This document shows, in pieces, positions 17,917 to 26,216 of a stretch of 41,474 bases of DNA. A program made the translations under genes and the position numbers. Each line of letters begins with the position of its first letter. Positions within the stretch are counted from its first letter, which is position 1. Below the pieces are notes generated by a model. That model saw only the letters and a list, made by a program, of their open reading frames with translations, did not search any database and was not told where the DNA came from. The stretch comes from Nitratidesulfovibrio liaohensis (GTDB lineage: Bacteria > Desulfobacterota > Desulfovibrionia > Desulfovibrionales > Desulfovibrionaceae), in NCBI RefSeq assembly GCF_011682075.1, contig NZ_VSMK01000331.1:1-41474 (forward strand). The letters are read 5' to 3'.

Positions 17917-18795
17917 TCATTCCCCGTTCACCCCGCCCGCGTGGCTGGGGCTGATGCCGAAGTAACGGCGAAATTCCCGGCTGAACTGCGAAACGCTTTC
18001 ATAACCCACCATGCGGGCCGCCTCGCTGGCGCGCACGCCATCCTCGCGCAGCAGGCTGCGCGCCTTGTTCAGGCGCACCCGTTTCAGGTACTGGATGGGC
18101 GAAAACGCGGTGACGTCCTTGAAGGCCCTGTGGAAGGTGGACGGGCTCATGTTCACGAAGCCCGCCAACTGGTCCACGTTGAACGGCTCGGAAAAGTTGC
18201 CGTGGATCTGCTTCAGCGCCTTTTCGATGCGCGACATGTTGGTATTCTTGGTGGCCAGCGCGTGCAGGGCCGCCGCGTTTTCTCCGCACAGCACCCGGAA
18301 TAGCAGTTCGCGCACCAGCCCCGGACCCAGTACCTGCGCTTCCAGCGGGCAGGACAACGCCATCAGCAGGCGCTGCACCGTGTTCTTGAACGCCGCATCG
18401 GCCTTGGCCAGGAACAGCCCCTGGTGGGTGCACCCTTGCGTCAGGGACCGGTAGTCGATACGGTCTTCTATCTGACCTATGATTTCGTTGAGCACGCCAA
18501 GGTCAATGTCCACGACCAGGGACAGCAACGGCTTTTCCGGCGTGGCCACGGCCTCGCATTCTGCGGCAATGGGCACGCTGAGGGCCAGGTAGTGGTCCTG
18601 ATCGTACTGGTAGACTCGCCCGCCAAAGTGCACGAGCTTGGCCCCCTGGCCGAGAATGATCAGCCCCTGCTGGTACAGCAGCGGCGTGCGGTGGATGGAA
18701 CCGGAGGTTCTGTACAGCCCAACTCCGGGCAGGCCGGTTTCGGTCTTGCCCTCGCTGATGGCCAGTCTGCTCATGAGTTCTGCTATTTCAGACAT
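17917..18795 (-). CDS. AraC family transcriptional regulator (AraC_N domain)
   Basis: The 292-residue protein has an N-terminal AraC_N-type cupin domain (residues 1-180, with GLYRTSGSIHRTPLLYQQ and LILGQGAKLVHFG). A C-terminal pair of helix-turn-helix motifs follows, in which MSPSTFHRAFKDVTAFSPIQYLKRVRL and the final FSREFRRYFGISP are typical AraC signatures. ATG at 18795 is preferred over an upstream in-frame start because GGGAG precedes it at 5 bases and the family starts with MSEIAELM-like sequence. It is divergent from the aldo/keto reductase gene. The E. coli homologue type, YqhC, activates aldehyde reductase genes, so control of its neighbour is likely. Confidence 0.9.
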   Translation of the reverse strand: MSEIAELMSRLAISEGKTETGLPGVGLYRTSGSIHRTPLLYQQGLIILGQGAKLVHFGGRVYQYDQDHYLALSVPIAAECEAVATPEKPLLSLVVDIDLGVLNEIIGQIEDRIDYRSLTQGCTHQGLFLAKADAAFKNTVQRLLMALSCPLEAQVLGPGLVRELLFRVLCGENAAALHALATKNTNMSRIEKALKQIHGNFSEPFNVDQLAGFVNMSPSTFHRAFKDVTAFSPIQYLKRVRLNKARSLLREDGVRASEAARMVGYESVSQFSREFRRYFGISPSHAGGVNGE

Positions 18796-19115
18796 GTAGT
18801 CTCCCGTTCGGCGTGCGGTCTGCGCCGCGCGACGATTTTGGGAACGTAACAGCTTTGATGCGTTTCTGCTATGTGTTGCAGGATCAGGCAAGAGATTGGC
18901 AGGAATGTGCCTTCTCACCAGGGCATGGTCCGTTTATTCACGGAGCATCGAACATCCCCCGCATTCGCTGGTTGCACCCGGCGGAACGCGGCCCGGATGG
19001 CGGCAGCGGCGGCCCTTTCCGCACGACACCTCACGATTCCTTACGGACGAGGGGTACCGCAAAGGCCGTGTAACCGTGAACGGGCGCACCGCGCCCGGCA
19101 TTGAAGGAGCGAGAC
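18796..19115. promoter_or_regulatory. Divergent promoter region between araC-type regulator and aldo/keto reductase
   Basis: This 320-base region contains no supported gene. It must hold the promoters for both divergent genes and, by analogy with other AraC pairs, the regulator's binding sites. I see no clear consensus -35/-10 pair and no strong palindrome. AAGGAG at 19104-19109 is the ribosome-binding site for the GTG start at 19116. Confidence 0.4.
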
Positions 19116-20318
19116 GTGCTGTACAGAACCATGCCCAAGAACGGTGACACGCTGTCCGCGCTGGGTTTCGGCTGCATGCGCCTGCCCATGCAGGACGGCA
19201 AGGTGGACGAGGCCCGCGCCATTGCCCAGATCCGCAGCGCCATCGATGGCGGAGTCAACTACCTGGACACGGCGTGGCCGTACCACCACGGCGAAAGCGA
19301 AATCGTGCTCGGCAAGGCCCTGCGCGACGGCTACCGCGAGAAGGTGAAAGTGGCCACCAAGCTGCCCTCATGGCTGCTGAAGACTCGCCCCGACATGGAC
19401 CGCTACCTGAACGCGCAGCTTGAACGCCTTGGCGTCGATTGCATCGACTACTATCTGGTGCACGCGCTGAACGGTCCCCTGTGGGACACTGTGCACGGGC
19501 TTGGCGTGCTGGAATTTCTGGAAACAGCCAAGGACGACGGGCGCATCGCCAACATCGGGTTTTCGTTCCATGGTCTGGCGGAAGACTTCAAGCGCATCAT
19601 CGACGCTTACGCCTGGGAGTTCTGCCAGATCCAGTACAACTACCTGGACGAGACCTATCAGGCGGGCACCGATGGGCTGCGTTACGCCGCGGGCAAGGGG
19701 ATTGGCGTGATCATCATGGAGCCGCTGCGTGGCGGCAACCTGGGGCTGATCACTGCGCCGCCCGCCGTGCAGGCCATCTGGGACGAGTCGCCCGTGCGGC
19801 GCACCCCGGTGGAATGGGCGCTGCGCTGGGTGTTGAACCATCCGGAAGTAACGCTGGTATTGTCCGGCATGAACGAGGAAGCCCACATCACCGAGAACCT
19901 GGCCATTGCCGGTTCCGCAGAGGCCGGATCCATGACCGCCCGGGAATTGGAACTGGTGGCCCGCGCCAGCGCCAAGTACCGCGAACTGATGAAGGTGCGC
20001 TGTACCGGCTGCGGCTACTGCATGCCGTGCCCCATGGGTGTTTCCATTCCCATGTGCTTCGAAACCTACAACAAGATGCACATGTTCGGGAACATTCAGG
20101 AAGGCAAGTTCATGTACGCCCTGCGCATGAGCGGCGAGATCGGCAGCGAGGGCCCCGGTTACGCCTCGCAGTGCGTGGCCTGCGGCCAGTGCATGGAAAA
20201 CTGTCCGCAAAACATCGCCATTCCGGAAGTGCTGGCCGAACTGGCCGCCGAACTGGAAGGGCCGGACTTTGCCCAGTTGCAGGAAGCGGGGCGGCAGCTT
20301 CTGCGCCGCACCGCGTAA
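19116..20318 (+). CDS. Aldo/keto reductase with C-terminal ferredoxin domain
   Basis: The 400-residue product starts with an aldo/keto reductase barrel (GFGCMRLPM; NYLDTAWPYHHGESE with the catalytic Asp and Tyr; ATKLPSW; the HALN active-site histidine). It ends with a cysteine-rich domain with CTGCGYCMPCP and CVACGQCMENCP, binding probably two [4Fe-4S] clusters. This fusion class is common in anaerobes and is thought to couple aldehyde or ketone reduction to ferredoxin or flavin; the true substrate is unknown. GTG at 19116 has AAGGAG at a 6-base spacing, which decides the start. The divergent AraC-type gene is probably its regulator. Confidence 0.9.
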   Translation: MLYRTMPKNGDTLSALGFGCMRLPMQDGKVDEARAIAQIRSAIDGGVNYLDTAWPYHHGESEIVLGKALRDGYREKVKVATKLPSWLLKTRPDMDRYLNAQLERLGVDCIDYYLVHALNGPLWDTVHGLGVLEFLETAKDDGRIANIGFSFHGLAEDFKRIIDAYAWEFCQIQYNYLDETYQAGTDGLRYAAGKGIGVIIMEPLRGGNLGLITAPPAVQAIWDESPVRRTPVEWALRWVLNHPEVTLVLSGMNEEAHITENLAIAGSAEAGSMTARELELVARASAKYRELMKVRCTGCGYCMPCPMGVSIPMCFETYNKMHMFGNIQEGKFMYALRMSGEIGSEGPGYASQCVACGQCMENCPQNIAIPEVLAELAAELEGPDFAQLQEAGRQLLRRTA

Positions 20319-20518
20319 GAGCGAGCAGGACGGAGTTCACCGGATCGAATGAACCCGGCAGGCCGGGGTGGACCATCCGCCCCGGCCCCGGATATGCTTT
20401 CGGCGGATATGCAATGGACCCCGGACAGACATCAGGTCCGGATATCGATGCGCAACACGTGCTCACCGCCCGTTCCGTGCGGGCAGCGATGGCGTACGCA
20501 ACCAGAGGGATACCCGGC

Positions 20519-22075
20519 GTGAAGATACTGTTCTACGATTGCTTCGCGGGCATGAGCGGCGACATGCACCTTGCCGCGCTGCTGTCCCTTGGCGTGGAGC
20601 CCGACTACCTGCGGGCCGAACTTTCGAAGCTGGGGCTGGACCACGAGTTCGAACTGCGGGTGACGCCCGGCATGCGCAAGGGCATTGCGGGCCTGCGCGT
20701 GGACGTGGTGCTGGCACACGAAGGCCCTGCTGCCGGACAGGACTGCGAGCAGAGCGGTGAACACCTCCACGCCCATGGTCATGAGCTCGATCATCATGAG
20801 CATCATGACCACGGGCATGGGCATCACCATGCGCACCATGAACATGGTGACCATCAGCATGGAGATCACCATGATCATCATCACGGGCATCATCACGCCC
20901 ACCCGCACGACGCGGCGCAGCATGCCGCGCACGATCATGCCCATGACCACGAACATGCCCATGAGCATGACCATAACCACGAGCATGCCCGCGAGCATGG
21001 CCATGCACACGCGCACCAGCACACCCACGGCCACCATCACCCGCCGCACCGCAACCTGCCGGACATAGAGGCCATCATCACTGCCAGCACGCTGCCGGAG
21101 CCGGTGCAGCGCACCAGTCTGGCCATGTTCCGCAAGCTGGCCGAGGCCGAGGCCAAGGTGCATGGCAAGCCGGTGGACGAAGTGCATTTTCACGAGGTGG
21201 GGGCCACCGATTCCATCGTGGACATCGTGGGCGCGGCCATCTGTTACCATCGCCTTGGCGTGGACGCGGCCTGGGCCTCGCCCGTGGAACTGGGCGGCGG
21301 CTTCGTGCGTTGCGCCCACGGGCTGATGCCCGTGCCTGCCCCTGCCACGTCGGAGATTCTGTCCGGCATTCCCACCACGCGCGGGGCCACCCCGCACGAG
21401 ACAACCACCCCAACGGGCGCGGCCATTCTGGCCACGCTGGTGACCCGGTTCACCGCCGCGCCGCGCATGGCCGTGCAGCGCACCGGCTACGGCATCGGCC
21501 ACCGGGATACCGAATTGCCCAACCTGCTGCGGGTACACGTGGCCGAGGTTGACGAGACCCACGCGGCCCTTGCGGCTGGCGGGGCGTCCTCTGCGGCGTC
21601 TTTCGCCACATCCGGTGCCACATCCGGAATCGCAGCACCGCTGCCCACGGAACCCGCGCGCCTGCTGCAATGCAACATCGACGACATGACCGCAGAGCAA
21701 CTGGCCGTGGCCATGGAGCAACTGATGGACGCAGGCGCCATGGACGTGCATTTCACGCCCATCATGATGAAGAAGGGGCGGCCCGCCACCTGCGTTTCGC
21801 TGCTCTGCGCCCAGAACGAGCAGGAGCGCTTCGCCCGGCTGCTGTTCCGGCACACCACCACGCTGGGCATCAAGAGCGTGCCCATCGACAAGCTGGTGCT
21901 GGAAACGCGCTTCGAGCGGCTGGAAACCCCGCTGGGGCCTGTAACCATGAAGCTGGCCCTGCTGGACGGCGAGGTGCTGCGCGCCAAGCCGGAACTGGAA
22001 GACTGCAAGGCGCTGGCGCGTAAGCATTCCATCCCGCTGGCCGATGTGTATCTTGCCATCGGCAAGGCCCGCTAG
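20519..22075 (+). CDS. larC: Nickel insertion protein LarC (pyridinium-3,5-bisthiocarboxylate mononucleotide nickel chelatase)
   Basis: The 518-residue protein matches LarC: the N-terminal KILFYDCFAGMSGDM motif, then EVHFHEVGATDSIVDIVGA, PVPAPATSEIL, TTPTGAAIL, and the C-terminal half starting LLQCNIDDMTAEQL. LarC inserts nickel into the pincer nucleotide cofactor first found in lactate racemase. In Lactobacillus the two halves are joined by a programmed frameshift; here they are one continuous frame. A histidine-rich insertion at residues 81-177 (about 49 His in 97 residues) probably stores or delivers nickel. GTG at 20519 is preferred (AGAGGGA 9 bases upstream, conserved sequence begins there); ATG at 20489 is possible. 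larB follows after a MITE-like element. Confidence 0.92.
   Translation: MKILFYDCFAGMSGDMHLAALLSLGVEPDYLRAELSKLGLDHEFELRVTPGMRKGIAGLRVDVVLAHEGPAAGQDCEQSGEHLHAHGHELDHHEHHDHGHGHHHAHHEHGDHQHGDHHDHHHGHHHAHPHDAAQHAAHDHAHDHEHAHEHDHNHEHAREHGHAHAHQHTHGHHHPPHRNLPDIEAIITASTLPEPVQRTSLAMFRKLAEAEAKVHGKPVDEVHFHEVGATDSIVDIVGAAICYHRLGVDAAWASPVELGGGFVRCAHGLMPVPAPATSEILSGIPTTRGATPHETTTPTGAAILATLVTRFTAAPRMAVQRTGYGIGHRDTELPNLLRVHVAEVDETHAALAAGGASSAASFATSGATSGIAAPLPTEPARLLQCNIDDMTAEQLAVAMEQLMDAGAMDVHFTPIMMKKGRPATCVSLLCAQNEQERFARLLFRHTTTLGIKSVPIDKLVLETRFERLETPLGPVTMKLALLDGEVLRAKPELEDCKALARKHSIPLADVYLAIGKAR
20759..21049 (+). repeat. Histidine-rich low-complexity segment of larC
   Basis: About half of the codons here are CAT or CAC, interspersed with Asp, Glu, Ala and Gly, in runs such as HHHAHHEH. 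It inserts between the N-terminal domain and the HFHEVGATDS region of LarC. Such segments in nickel chaperones (HypB, SlyD, UreE) bind several nickel ions. Confidence 0.9.
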
Positions 22076-22328
22076 GGGCTGTTTCCAAATTGTCCTTTCG
22101 CCCGTTGGCATCGTCAAACATCGCCAGCCATAGCGCTGCTGTCCTTATCCGTTAAGATTCGCGCTACGCGCTCACCTAACGGCGAAGGCTCAGTCAAATA
22201 CGAGAAGAGTGCGCGTTGCGGTCCTCATCCGTAATGCTCGAAGACTTGCATAACGGCTGCGGCATTCCCTCATGGCAGGCTCGTTTTTCTTGCCAACAAA
22301 CGAAAATCCTAATTTTGAAACAGCCCCT
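22074..22328. mobile_element. MITE-like element with imperfect terminal inverted repeats
   Basis: The first and last ~60 bases are imperfect inverted copies. Both ends read AGGGGCTGTTTC inward, then share AAATT, TTTCG, GTTGGCA, AAAC and GCCAT at matching positions. The element is 255 bases long and encodes no transposase. Its left end overlaps the stop codon of larC (TAG at 22073-22075). Inside are two copies of a 20-base motif, at 22133-22152 and 22213-22232. I see no clear target-site duplication. Confidence 0.65.
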
Positions 22329-22394
22329 CAAGAACAGCTTTTGACAATGATACCGGCAGTGCCCACGCGGCGCGCCGCAACGACGGACGACGAC

Positions 22395-23147
22395 ATGGAC
22401 AGGACAGACGCCCTGCGCGACCTGCTGGAAGGCATCCGCGCGGGCACCATCGATGTGGACAAGGGCATGTCGCAACTGCGCGACTTGCCGTACCTTGAAA
22501 TGGGACACACCCGCTTCGACCTGCACCGCAAGCTGCGCAACGGCTTTCCGGAGGTGGTCTACGGCGCGGGCAAGACGCCCGAGCAGGTGGCGGAGATTTT
22601 CACCCGGCTGCGCGGGGTCAGCCACGTGCTGGCTACCCGTGTTTCGCCGGAAATGGCGGAGCACGTGCTGGCCGCCTGCCCGGAGGCCACCTACAACCCC
22701 CTTGGCCGCACCCTGACCATGCTGCACGGCGAACTGGCCTTCAAGCCCGGCGAGATCGGCATCATCACCGCAGGCACCTCGGATCTGCCCGTGGCCGAAG
22801 AGGCCCGCGTGACCTGCGAGATGCTGGGCAGCAGGGCGTGGGTAATTTCCGACGTGGGCGTGGCGGGCGTGCACCGGCTGTTCGACCGGCTGGACGAGCT
22901 GCGCAAGGCCCGCGTGCTCATCGTGGTGGCGGGCATGGAAGGGGCCCTCACCAGCGTGGTGGGCGGCCTTGTCTCACAGCCGCTCATCGCCGTTCCCACC
23001 TCGGTGGGCTATGGGGCCAACTTCGCCGGGCTGTCCGCGCTGCTCGGCATGCTCACCTCGTGCGCCAGCGGCATCACCGTGGTCAATATCGACAACGGGT
23101 TCGGTGCGGCCTGCGCCGCGTGCCGCATCAACAACCTGTTTGCGTAG
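22395..23147 (+). CDS. larB: Pyridinium-3,5-biscarboxylic acid mononucleotide synthase LarB
   Basis: The 250-residue product is a LarB/PurE-related protein with a short N-terminal domain (residues 1-110) and a PurE-like C-terminal half: ITAGTSDLPVAEEA, VAGMEGALTSVVGGLVSQPLIAVPTSVGYG, and TVVNIDNGFGAACAA. LarB carboxylates and hydrolyses nicotinic acid adenine dinucleotide, the first step of nickel-pincer cofactor synthesis. Pairing with larC supports the assignment. larE and larA are not in the window. ATG at 22395 gives the usual family length; ATG at 22347 would add 16 residues and also lacks a good ribosome-binding site. A strong hairpin terminator follows the stop. Confidence 0.92.
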   Translation: MDRTDALRDLLEGIRAGTIDVDKGMSQLRDLPYLEMGHTRFDLHRKLRNGFPEVVYGAGKTPEQVAEIFTRLRGVSHVLATRVSPEMAEHVLAACPEATYNPLGRTLTMLHGELAFKPGEIGIITAGTSDLPVAEEARVTCEMLGSRAWVISDVGVAGVHRLFDRLDELRKARVLIVVAGMEGALTSVVGGLVSQPLIAVPTSVGYGANFAGLSALLGMLTSCASGITVVNIDNGFGAACAACRINNLFA

Positions 23148-23163
23148 GTGCTGCTTGCACCAC

Positions 23164-23200
23164 AACGAGAAGGGCTGCCCAATGGGCAGCCCTTCTCGTT
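23164..23200. terminator. Bidirectional terminator between larB and nadB
   Basis: A perfect 17-bp stem (23164-23180 with 23184-23200) and an AAT loop lie between converging larB and nadB. The outer pairs are AACGAG/CTCGTT, giving T-rich ends on both strands. Confidence 0.88.
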
Positions 23201-23211
23201 TGAACGGGGGT

Positions 23212-23232
23212 GCAGGGGGTGCTACCCCCTGC
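23212..23232. repeat. REP-like palindrome near the nadB 3' end
   Basis: GCAGGGGG (23212-23219) pairs with CCCCCTGC (23225-23232). GC-rich palindromes of this type, followed by CCGCCGGAGG, recur between genes in many GC-rich genomes. It lies 30 bases past the nadB stop. Confidence 0.5.
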
Positions 23233-23261
23233 CCGCCGGAGGCTGACAAAAAACGCCCTCT

Positions 23262-24854
23262 CTAATCCACCCGGTAGTGACACCCCAGGCTCTGCTTGTT
23301 CCGCAGCGCGGCCATGGTCACCATGTACGCGGTCTGGCAACCGTGGAACAGGTCCACGAGCGGCTTGGAGAGCGGGGTGCGCTTGTAGAAGTCGTGCAGA
23401 TGCCGCGACAGGTCGCGCAGGTCTTCGAAGGCGCGTTGCAGACGGCTGCGGGTGCGGGTGATGCCCACGTAGTTCCACATGGTGTGGCGGATGGTGGCCC
23501 AGTCCTGCGCGATGAGGGCCGGGTCGTCGTTGCGTTCGTCGCCGGAGGACTGCCAGTCGGGGATGGAGTCGCGCAGGCGCTTGCCAAGGCTGCGCTGGGC
23601 GCCGGAGCGTTTGGCGATGTCCTCTGCGGCGGCGCGGCCCCACAGCAGCGCTTCCAGCAGCGATGTGGAGGCCAGACGGTTGGCGCCGTGCACGCCGGTG
23701 CAACTGCATTCGCCCACGCTGTACAGCCGCTCCAGAGTGGTGCGGCCCGTCAGGTCGGTAAGGATGCCGCCGCAGAAGTAGTGCGCGGCGGGCACCACGG
23801 GGATCAGGTCGCGCCGGATGTCGATGCCCAGTTCCATGCACCGGGCGAAGATGGTGGGGAAGCGTTCCGAGGGGTCCTGTTCCATGTGGCGGGCGTCCAG
23901 GTACACGCATTCCTCGCCGTTGCGCAGCATTTCCTCCACGATGGACCGGGCCACGATGTCGCGCGGGGCAAGGTCGGCGCGGGGGTCGTAGCGTTCCATG
24001 AAATGTTCGCCGCTGCCGTTCACCAGCCGCCCGCCTTCGCCGCGCATGGCCTCTGTGACCAGGAACCGGCGCGAACTGCGGTGCAGCAGGGCGGTGGGGT
24101 GGAACTGCACGTATTCCAGGTTTTCGGTACGCACGAAGGCGCGGCTGGCCATGGCGATGCCGGATCCGATGCAGGCCGGGCTGTTGGTGGTGTGCAGGTA
24201 CACCTGCCCTATGCCGCCGGTGGCCAGCACGGTGATGTCCGCAAGGATGGTTTCCACCCGGCGCAACTGCTCGTTGAAGACGTAGGCGCCCACGCACTGG
24301 TTGTTGAGCTGGTAGCGGAATTCGTTGTTGCGGGCGTGGTGGTGGCTGGTCAGCAGGTCGACGGCAGTGCGTTCCGACAGCACGCGGATGTTGGGGGCGT
24401 CGTTCACCGCCGCCATCAGCCCGTCCATGATGGCCCGCCCGGTGTAGTCGGCGCAGTGCAGGATGCGGTGCGCCCCGTGGCCGCCTTCCATGGTCAGGTC
24501 CCATTCGCATTCGGGGGTGCGCCCTTTGGCGAAGGGGATGTGCAGCCGGTCCACAAGGATGTCCTGCACGGCCTTTGGGCCGCTGCGCGCGATGTGGCGC
24601 ACCGCGCGCAGGTGGTTGTGGCGGTGCCCGGCGATGAGGATGTCTGTTTCCAACTGGCGTGGGTCGCCGTCGCCAGCGCGGAACACGATGCCGCCCTGAG
24701 CCAGGGCGGAATTGCCGCTGTCCAGTTGCTGGCCGCTGTTGATGAGCGTCACTTCCATGCCCTGGTCGGCCAGGGTGAGCGCGGTGGTGCACCCGGCGAT
24801 GCCCGAGCCGATGACCAGTACCGGAGTGTGCAGACGGTAGGTGGAATTGTTCAT
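23262..24854 (-). CDS. nadB: L-aspartate oxidase
   Basis: The 530-residue flavoprotein belongs to the fumarate reductase/succinate dehydrogenase-like family. The FAD motif VLVIGSGIAGCTTAL is near the N-terminus, followed by SALAQGGI, EYVQFHPTAL, GEGGRLVN, and the C-terminal SVGECSCTGVHGANRLASTSLLEAL. NadB oxidises L-aspartate to iminoaspartate, which NadA condenses with dihydroxyacetone phosphate. In an anaerobe fumarate is the likely electron acceptor. nadC and nadA lie upstream on the same strand, but a 311-base gap separates nadB from nadA, so it may have its own promoter. The start ATG at 24854 has AAGGGA upstream. Confidence 0.95.
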   Translation of the reverse strand: MNNSTYRLHTPVLVIGSGIAGCTTALTLADQGMEVTLINSGQQLDSGNSALAQGGIVFRAGDGDPRQLETDILIAGHRHNHLRAVRHIARSGPKAVQDILVDRLHIPFAKGRTPECEWDLTMEGGHGAHRILHCADYTGRAIMDGLMAAVNDAPNIRVLSERTAVDLLTSHHHARNNEFRYQLNNQCVGAYVFNEQLRRVETILADITVLATGGIGQVYLHTTNSPACIGSGIAMASRAFVRTENLEYVQFHPTALLHRSSRRFLVTEAMRGEGGRLVNGSGEHFMERYDPRADLAPRDIVARSIVEEMLRNGEECVYLDARHMEQDPSERFPTIFARCMELGIDIRRDLIPVVPAAHYFCGGILTDLTGRTTLERLYSVGECSCTGVHGANRLASTSLLEALLWGRAAAEDIAKRSGAQRSLGKRLRDSIPDWQSSGDERNDDPALIAQDWATIRHTMWNYVGITRTRSRLQRAFEDLRDLSRHLHDFYKRTPLSKPLVDLFHGCQTAYMVTMAALRNKQSLGCHYRVD

Positions 24855-25165
24855 GGCGCGTCCCTTGCGAAGTGGCAGCGTGGGGGGATGTGGTGCGGTG
24901 CTCGTGCGTCGGGCCTTCCGGCTGCCAGGTATGCTCCGGGGCGAAAGGGACGGCTGGCGCGGGCGGGGAAAAACATTTCAGGCCTGGGTCAAATCAATCT
25001 GAACCAAAGCGGCTTGGTCCAAACCAGCCAGTCAGGCCAGCCGGGCAGTCAGGCCAGTCAGGCCAGTCAGGCCTGACGGGCCGGACGCAGGATGCTTGTC
25101 GGCCCGCGCGGCCCCCGTGTATCGGCGGGCATCGCGCGGGCCGCTGTTCATCTCTTTACGCCCGC
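24855..25165. promoter_or_regulatory. Region between nadA and nadB
   Basis: This 311-base region has no supported gene. It should carry the end of the nadA transcript and possibly a promoter for nadB. A cluster of 9-base repeats (CAGTCAGGC) lies near 25029-25072, close to the nadA stop. No consensus promoter or known riboswitch is recognised. Confidence 0.35.
25029..25072. repeat. 9-bp tandem repeats (CAGTCAGGC)
   Basis: The unit CAGTCAGGC occurs at 25029, 25046, 25055 and 25064, the last three exactly in tandem. The repeat tail GCCTGAC can pair with an upstream GTCAGGC, so the transcript from the minus strand can fold just after the nadA stop. Confidence 0.75.
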
Positions 25166-26215
25166 TCAGGCGCAGGCGTCCAGCATGCGTTGCAGGGCAG
25201 CCTTGGCGGGTTCGTGCAGGTCCATGGGCACGGTGACCGGGGCTTCCGTGCCCGCCGCCACGCCCTCCAGGGTGCGCAGCAGTTTGGGCTCGGTCACGCG
25301 GGCCATGTGCGAACAGGCGCTTTCCAGCAGGGGCAGCACGGTCAGGCGCCCGGCGTGCTGGCGGGCCAGCCGCTGCACGAGGTTGATTTCCGTACCCACG
25401 ATGACGGTGGAGCCGTCCGGGGCCTCGTCGGCAAAGCGGATGATGGTGGTGGTGGAACCGGCGGCATCGGCGGCGTTGACCACCTCTGGCGAACATTCCG
25501 GATGCACCACGATGCGGCAGCCGGGATGCGCGGCGCGGGCGGTTTCCATCTGGCGCAGGTTGAACCGGGCGTGGATGGCGCAACAGCCGGGCCAGATCAG
25601 CAGTTCCGCCCGGCGGGCCGAGTCGGTCAGCACGTCGGCGCCGAAATTGGCGGCCCGCACGTCCAGCATATGCCGCTTGCCGTCGGGAATGCCCAGCAGG
25701 TTCGCGGTGTTGCGAGCCAGGTTCTTGTCCGGAAGAAACAGCACGGCGTCACCCTGTGCGCGGGTCCATTCCAGCATGGTGCGGGCGTTGGCGGATGTGC
25801 ACACCGCGCCGCCGTGCCGCCCCACCACGGCCTTTACGGCCAGCGAGGTGTTCACGTAGGCCAGCGGCACCACCTTGCGCCCATCGGCTTCCAGGGCGCG
25901 CAGCACCGCGTCCACCCGTTCCGCCGGGGCCATTTGCGCCATGACGCAGTTGGCGGAATGCTCCGGCAGGTACACCTTCTGGCCGGGCCGCGCCAGCAGG
26001 GCGGCGGATTCCGCCATGAAGTACACCCCGCAGAACACGATGCTCGCGGCGTCCGTGTCGGCCACGCGGCGGGCCAGTTCCAGCGAATCGCCACGCAGGT
26101 CGGTGTGCCGGATGACCGATTCGTGCTGGTAGTGGTGGCCCATGATGGTCAGGTTGGGGCCGAGCGCGACGCGCAACGCGGCGATGCGCTCTTTCTGGGA
26201 AGGTTGTACGGTCAT
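25166..26215 (-). CDS. nadA: Quinolinate synthase
   Basis: The 349-residue protein has NadA hallmarks: IMGHHYQHESV near the N-terminus, the cluster-binding cysteines in AVCTSANA, in WPGCCAIHARF and in ESACSHMA, and HPECSPEV. It uses a [4Fe-4S] cluster to condense iminoaspartate with dihydroxyacetone phosphate, giving quinolinate. ATG at 26215 lies one base after the nadC stop, which points to translational coupling and explains the weak ribosome-binding site. It is the second gene of the nadC-nadA unit on the minus strand. Confidence 0.95.
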   Translation of the reverse strand: MTVQPSQKERIAALRVALGPNLTIMGHHYQHESVIRHTDLRGDSLELARRVADTDAASIVFCGVYFMAESAALLARPGQKVYLPEHSANCVMAQMAPAERVDAVLRALEADGRKVVPLAYVNTSLAVKAVVGRHGGAVCTSANARTMLEWTRAQGDAVLFLPDKNLARNTANLLGIPDGKRHMLDVRAANFGADVLTDSARRAELLIWPGCCAIHARFNLRQMETARAAHPGCRIVVHPECSPEVVNAADAAGSTTTIIRFADEAPDGSTVIVGTEINLVQRLARQHAGRLTVLPLLESACSHMARVTEPKLLRTLEGVAAGTEAPVTVPMDLHEPAKAALQRMLDACA

Positions 26216-26216
26216 G

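Noticed and set aside
20519-22075. Possible programmed frameshift in larC, as in Lactobacillus larC1/larC2
   Set aside because: Both halves are in one continuous frame here, so no frameshift is needed.
20432-22117. A long minus-strand frame with Met-rich repeats opposite larC
   Set aside because: The Met/Val runs are the antisense reading of the CAT/CAC histidine codons of larC; no independent support.
22074-22328. A functional IS element between larC and larB
   Set aside because: At 255 bases it is too short for a transposase and contains no supported frame; only a non-autonomous MITE-like element fits.
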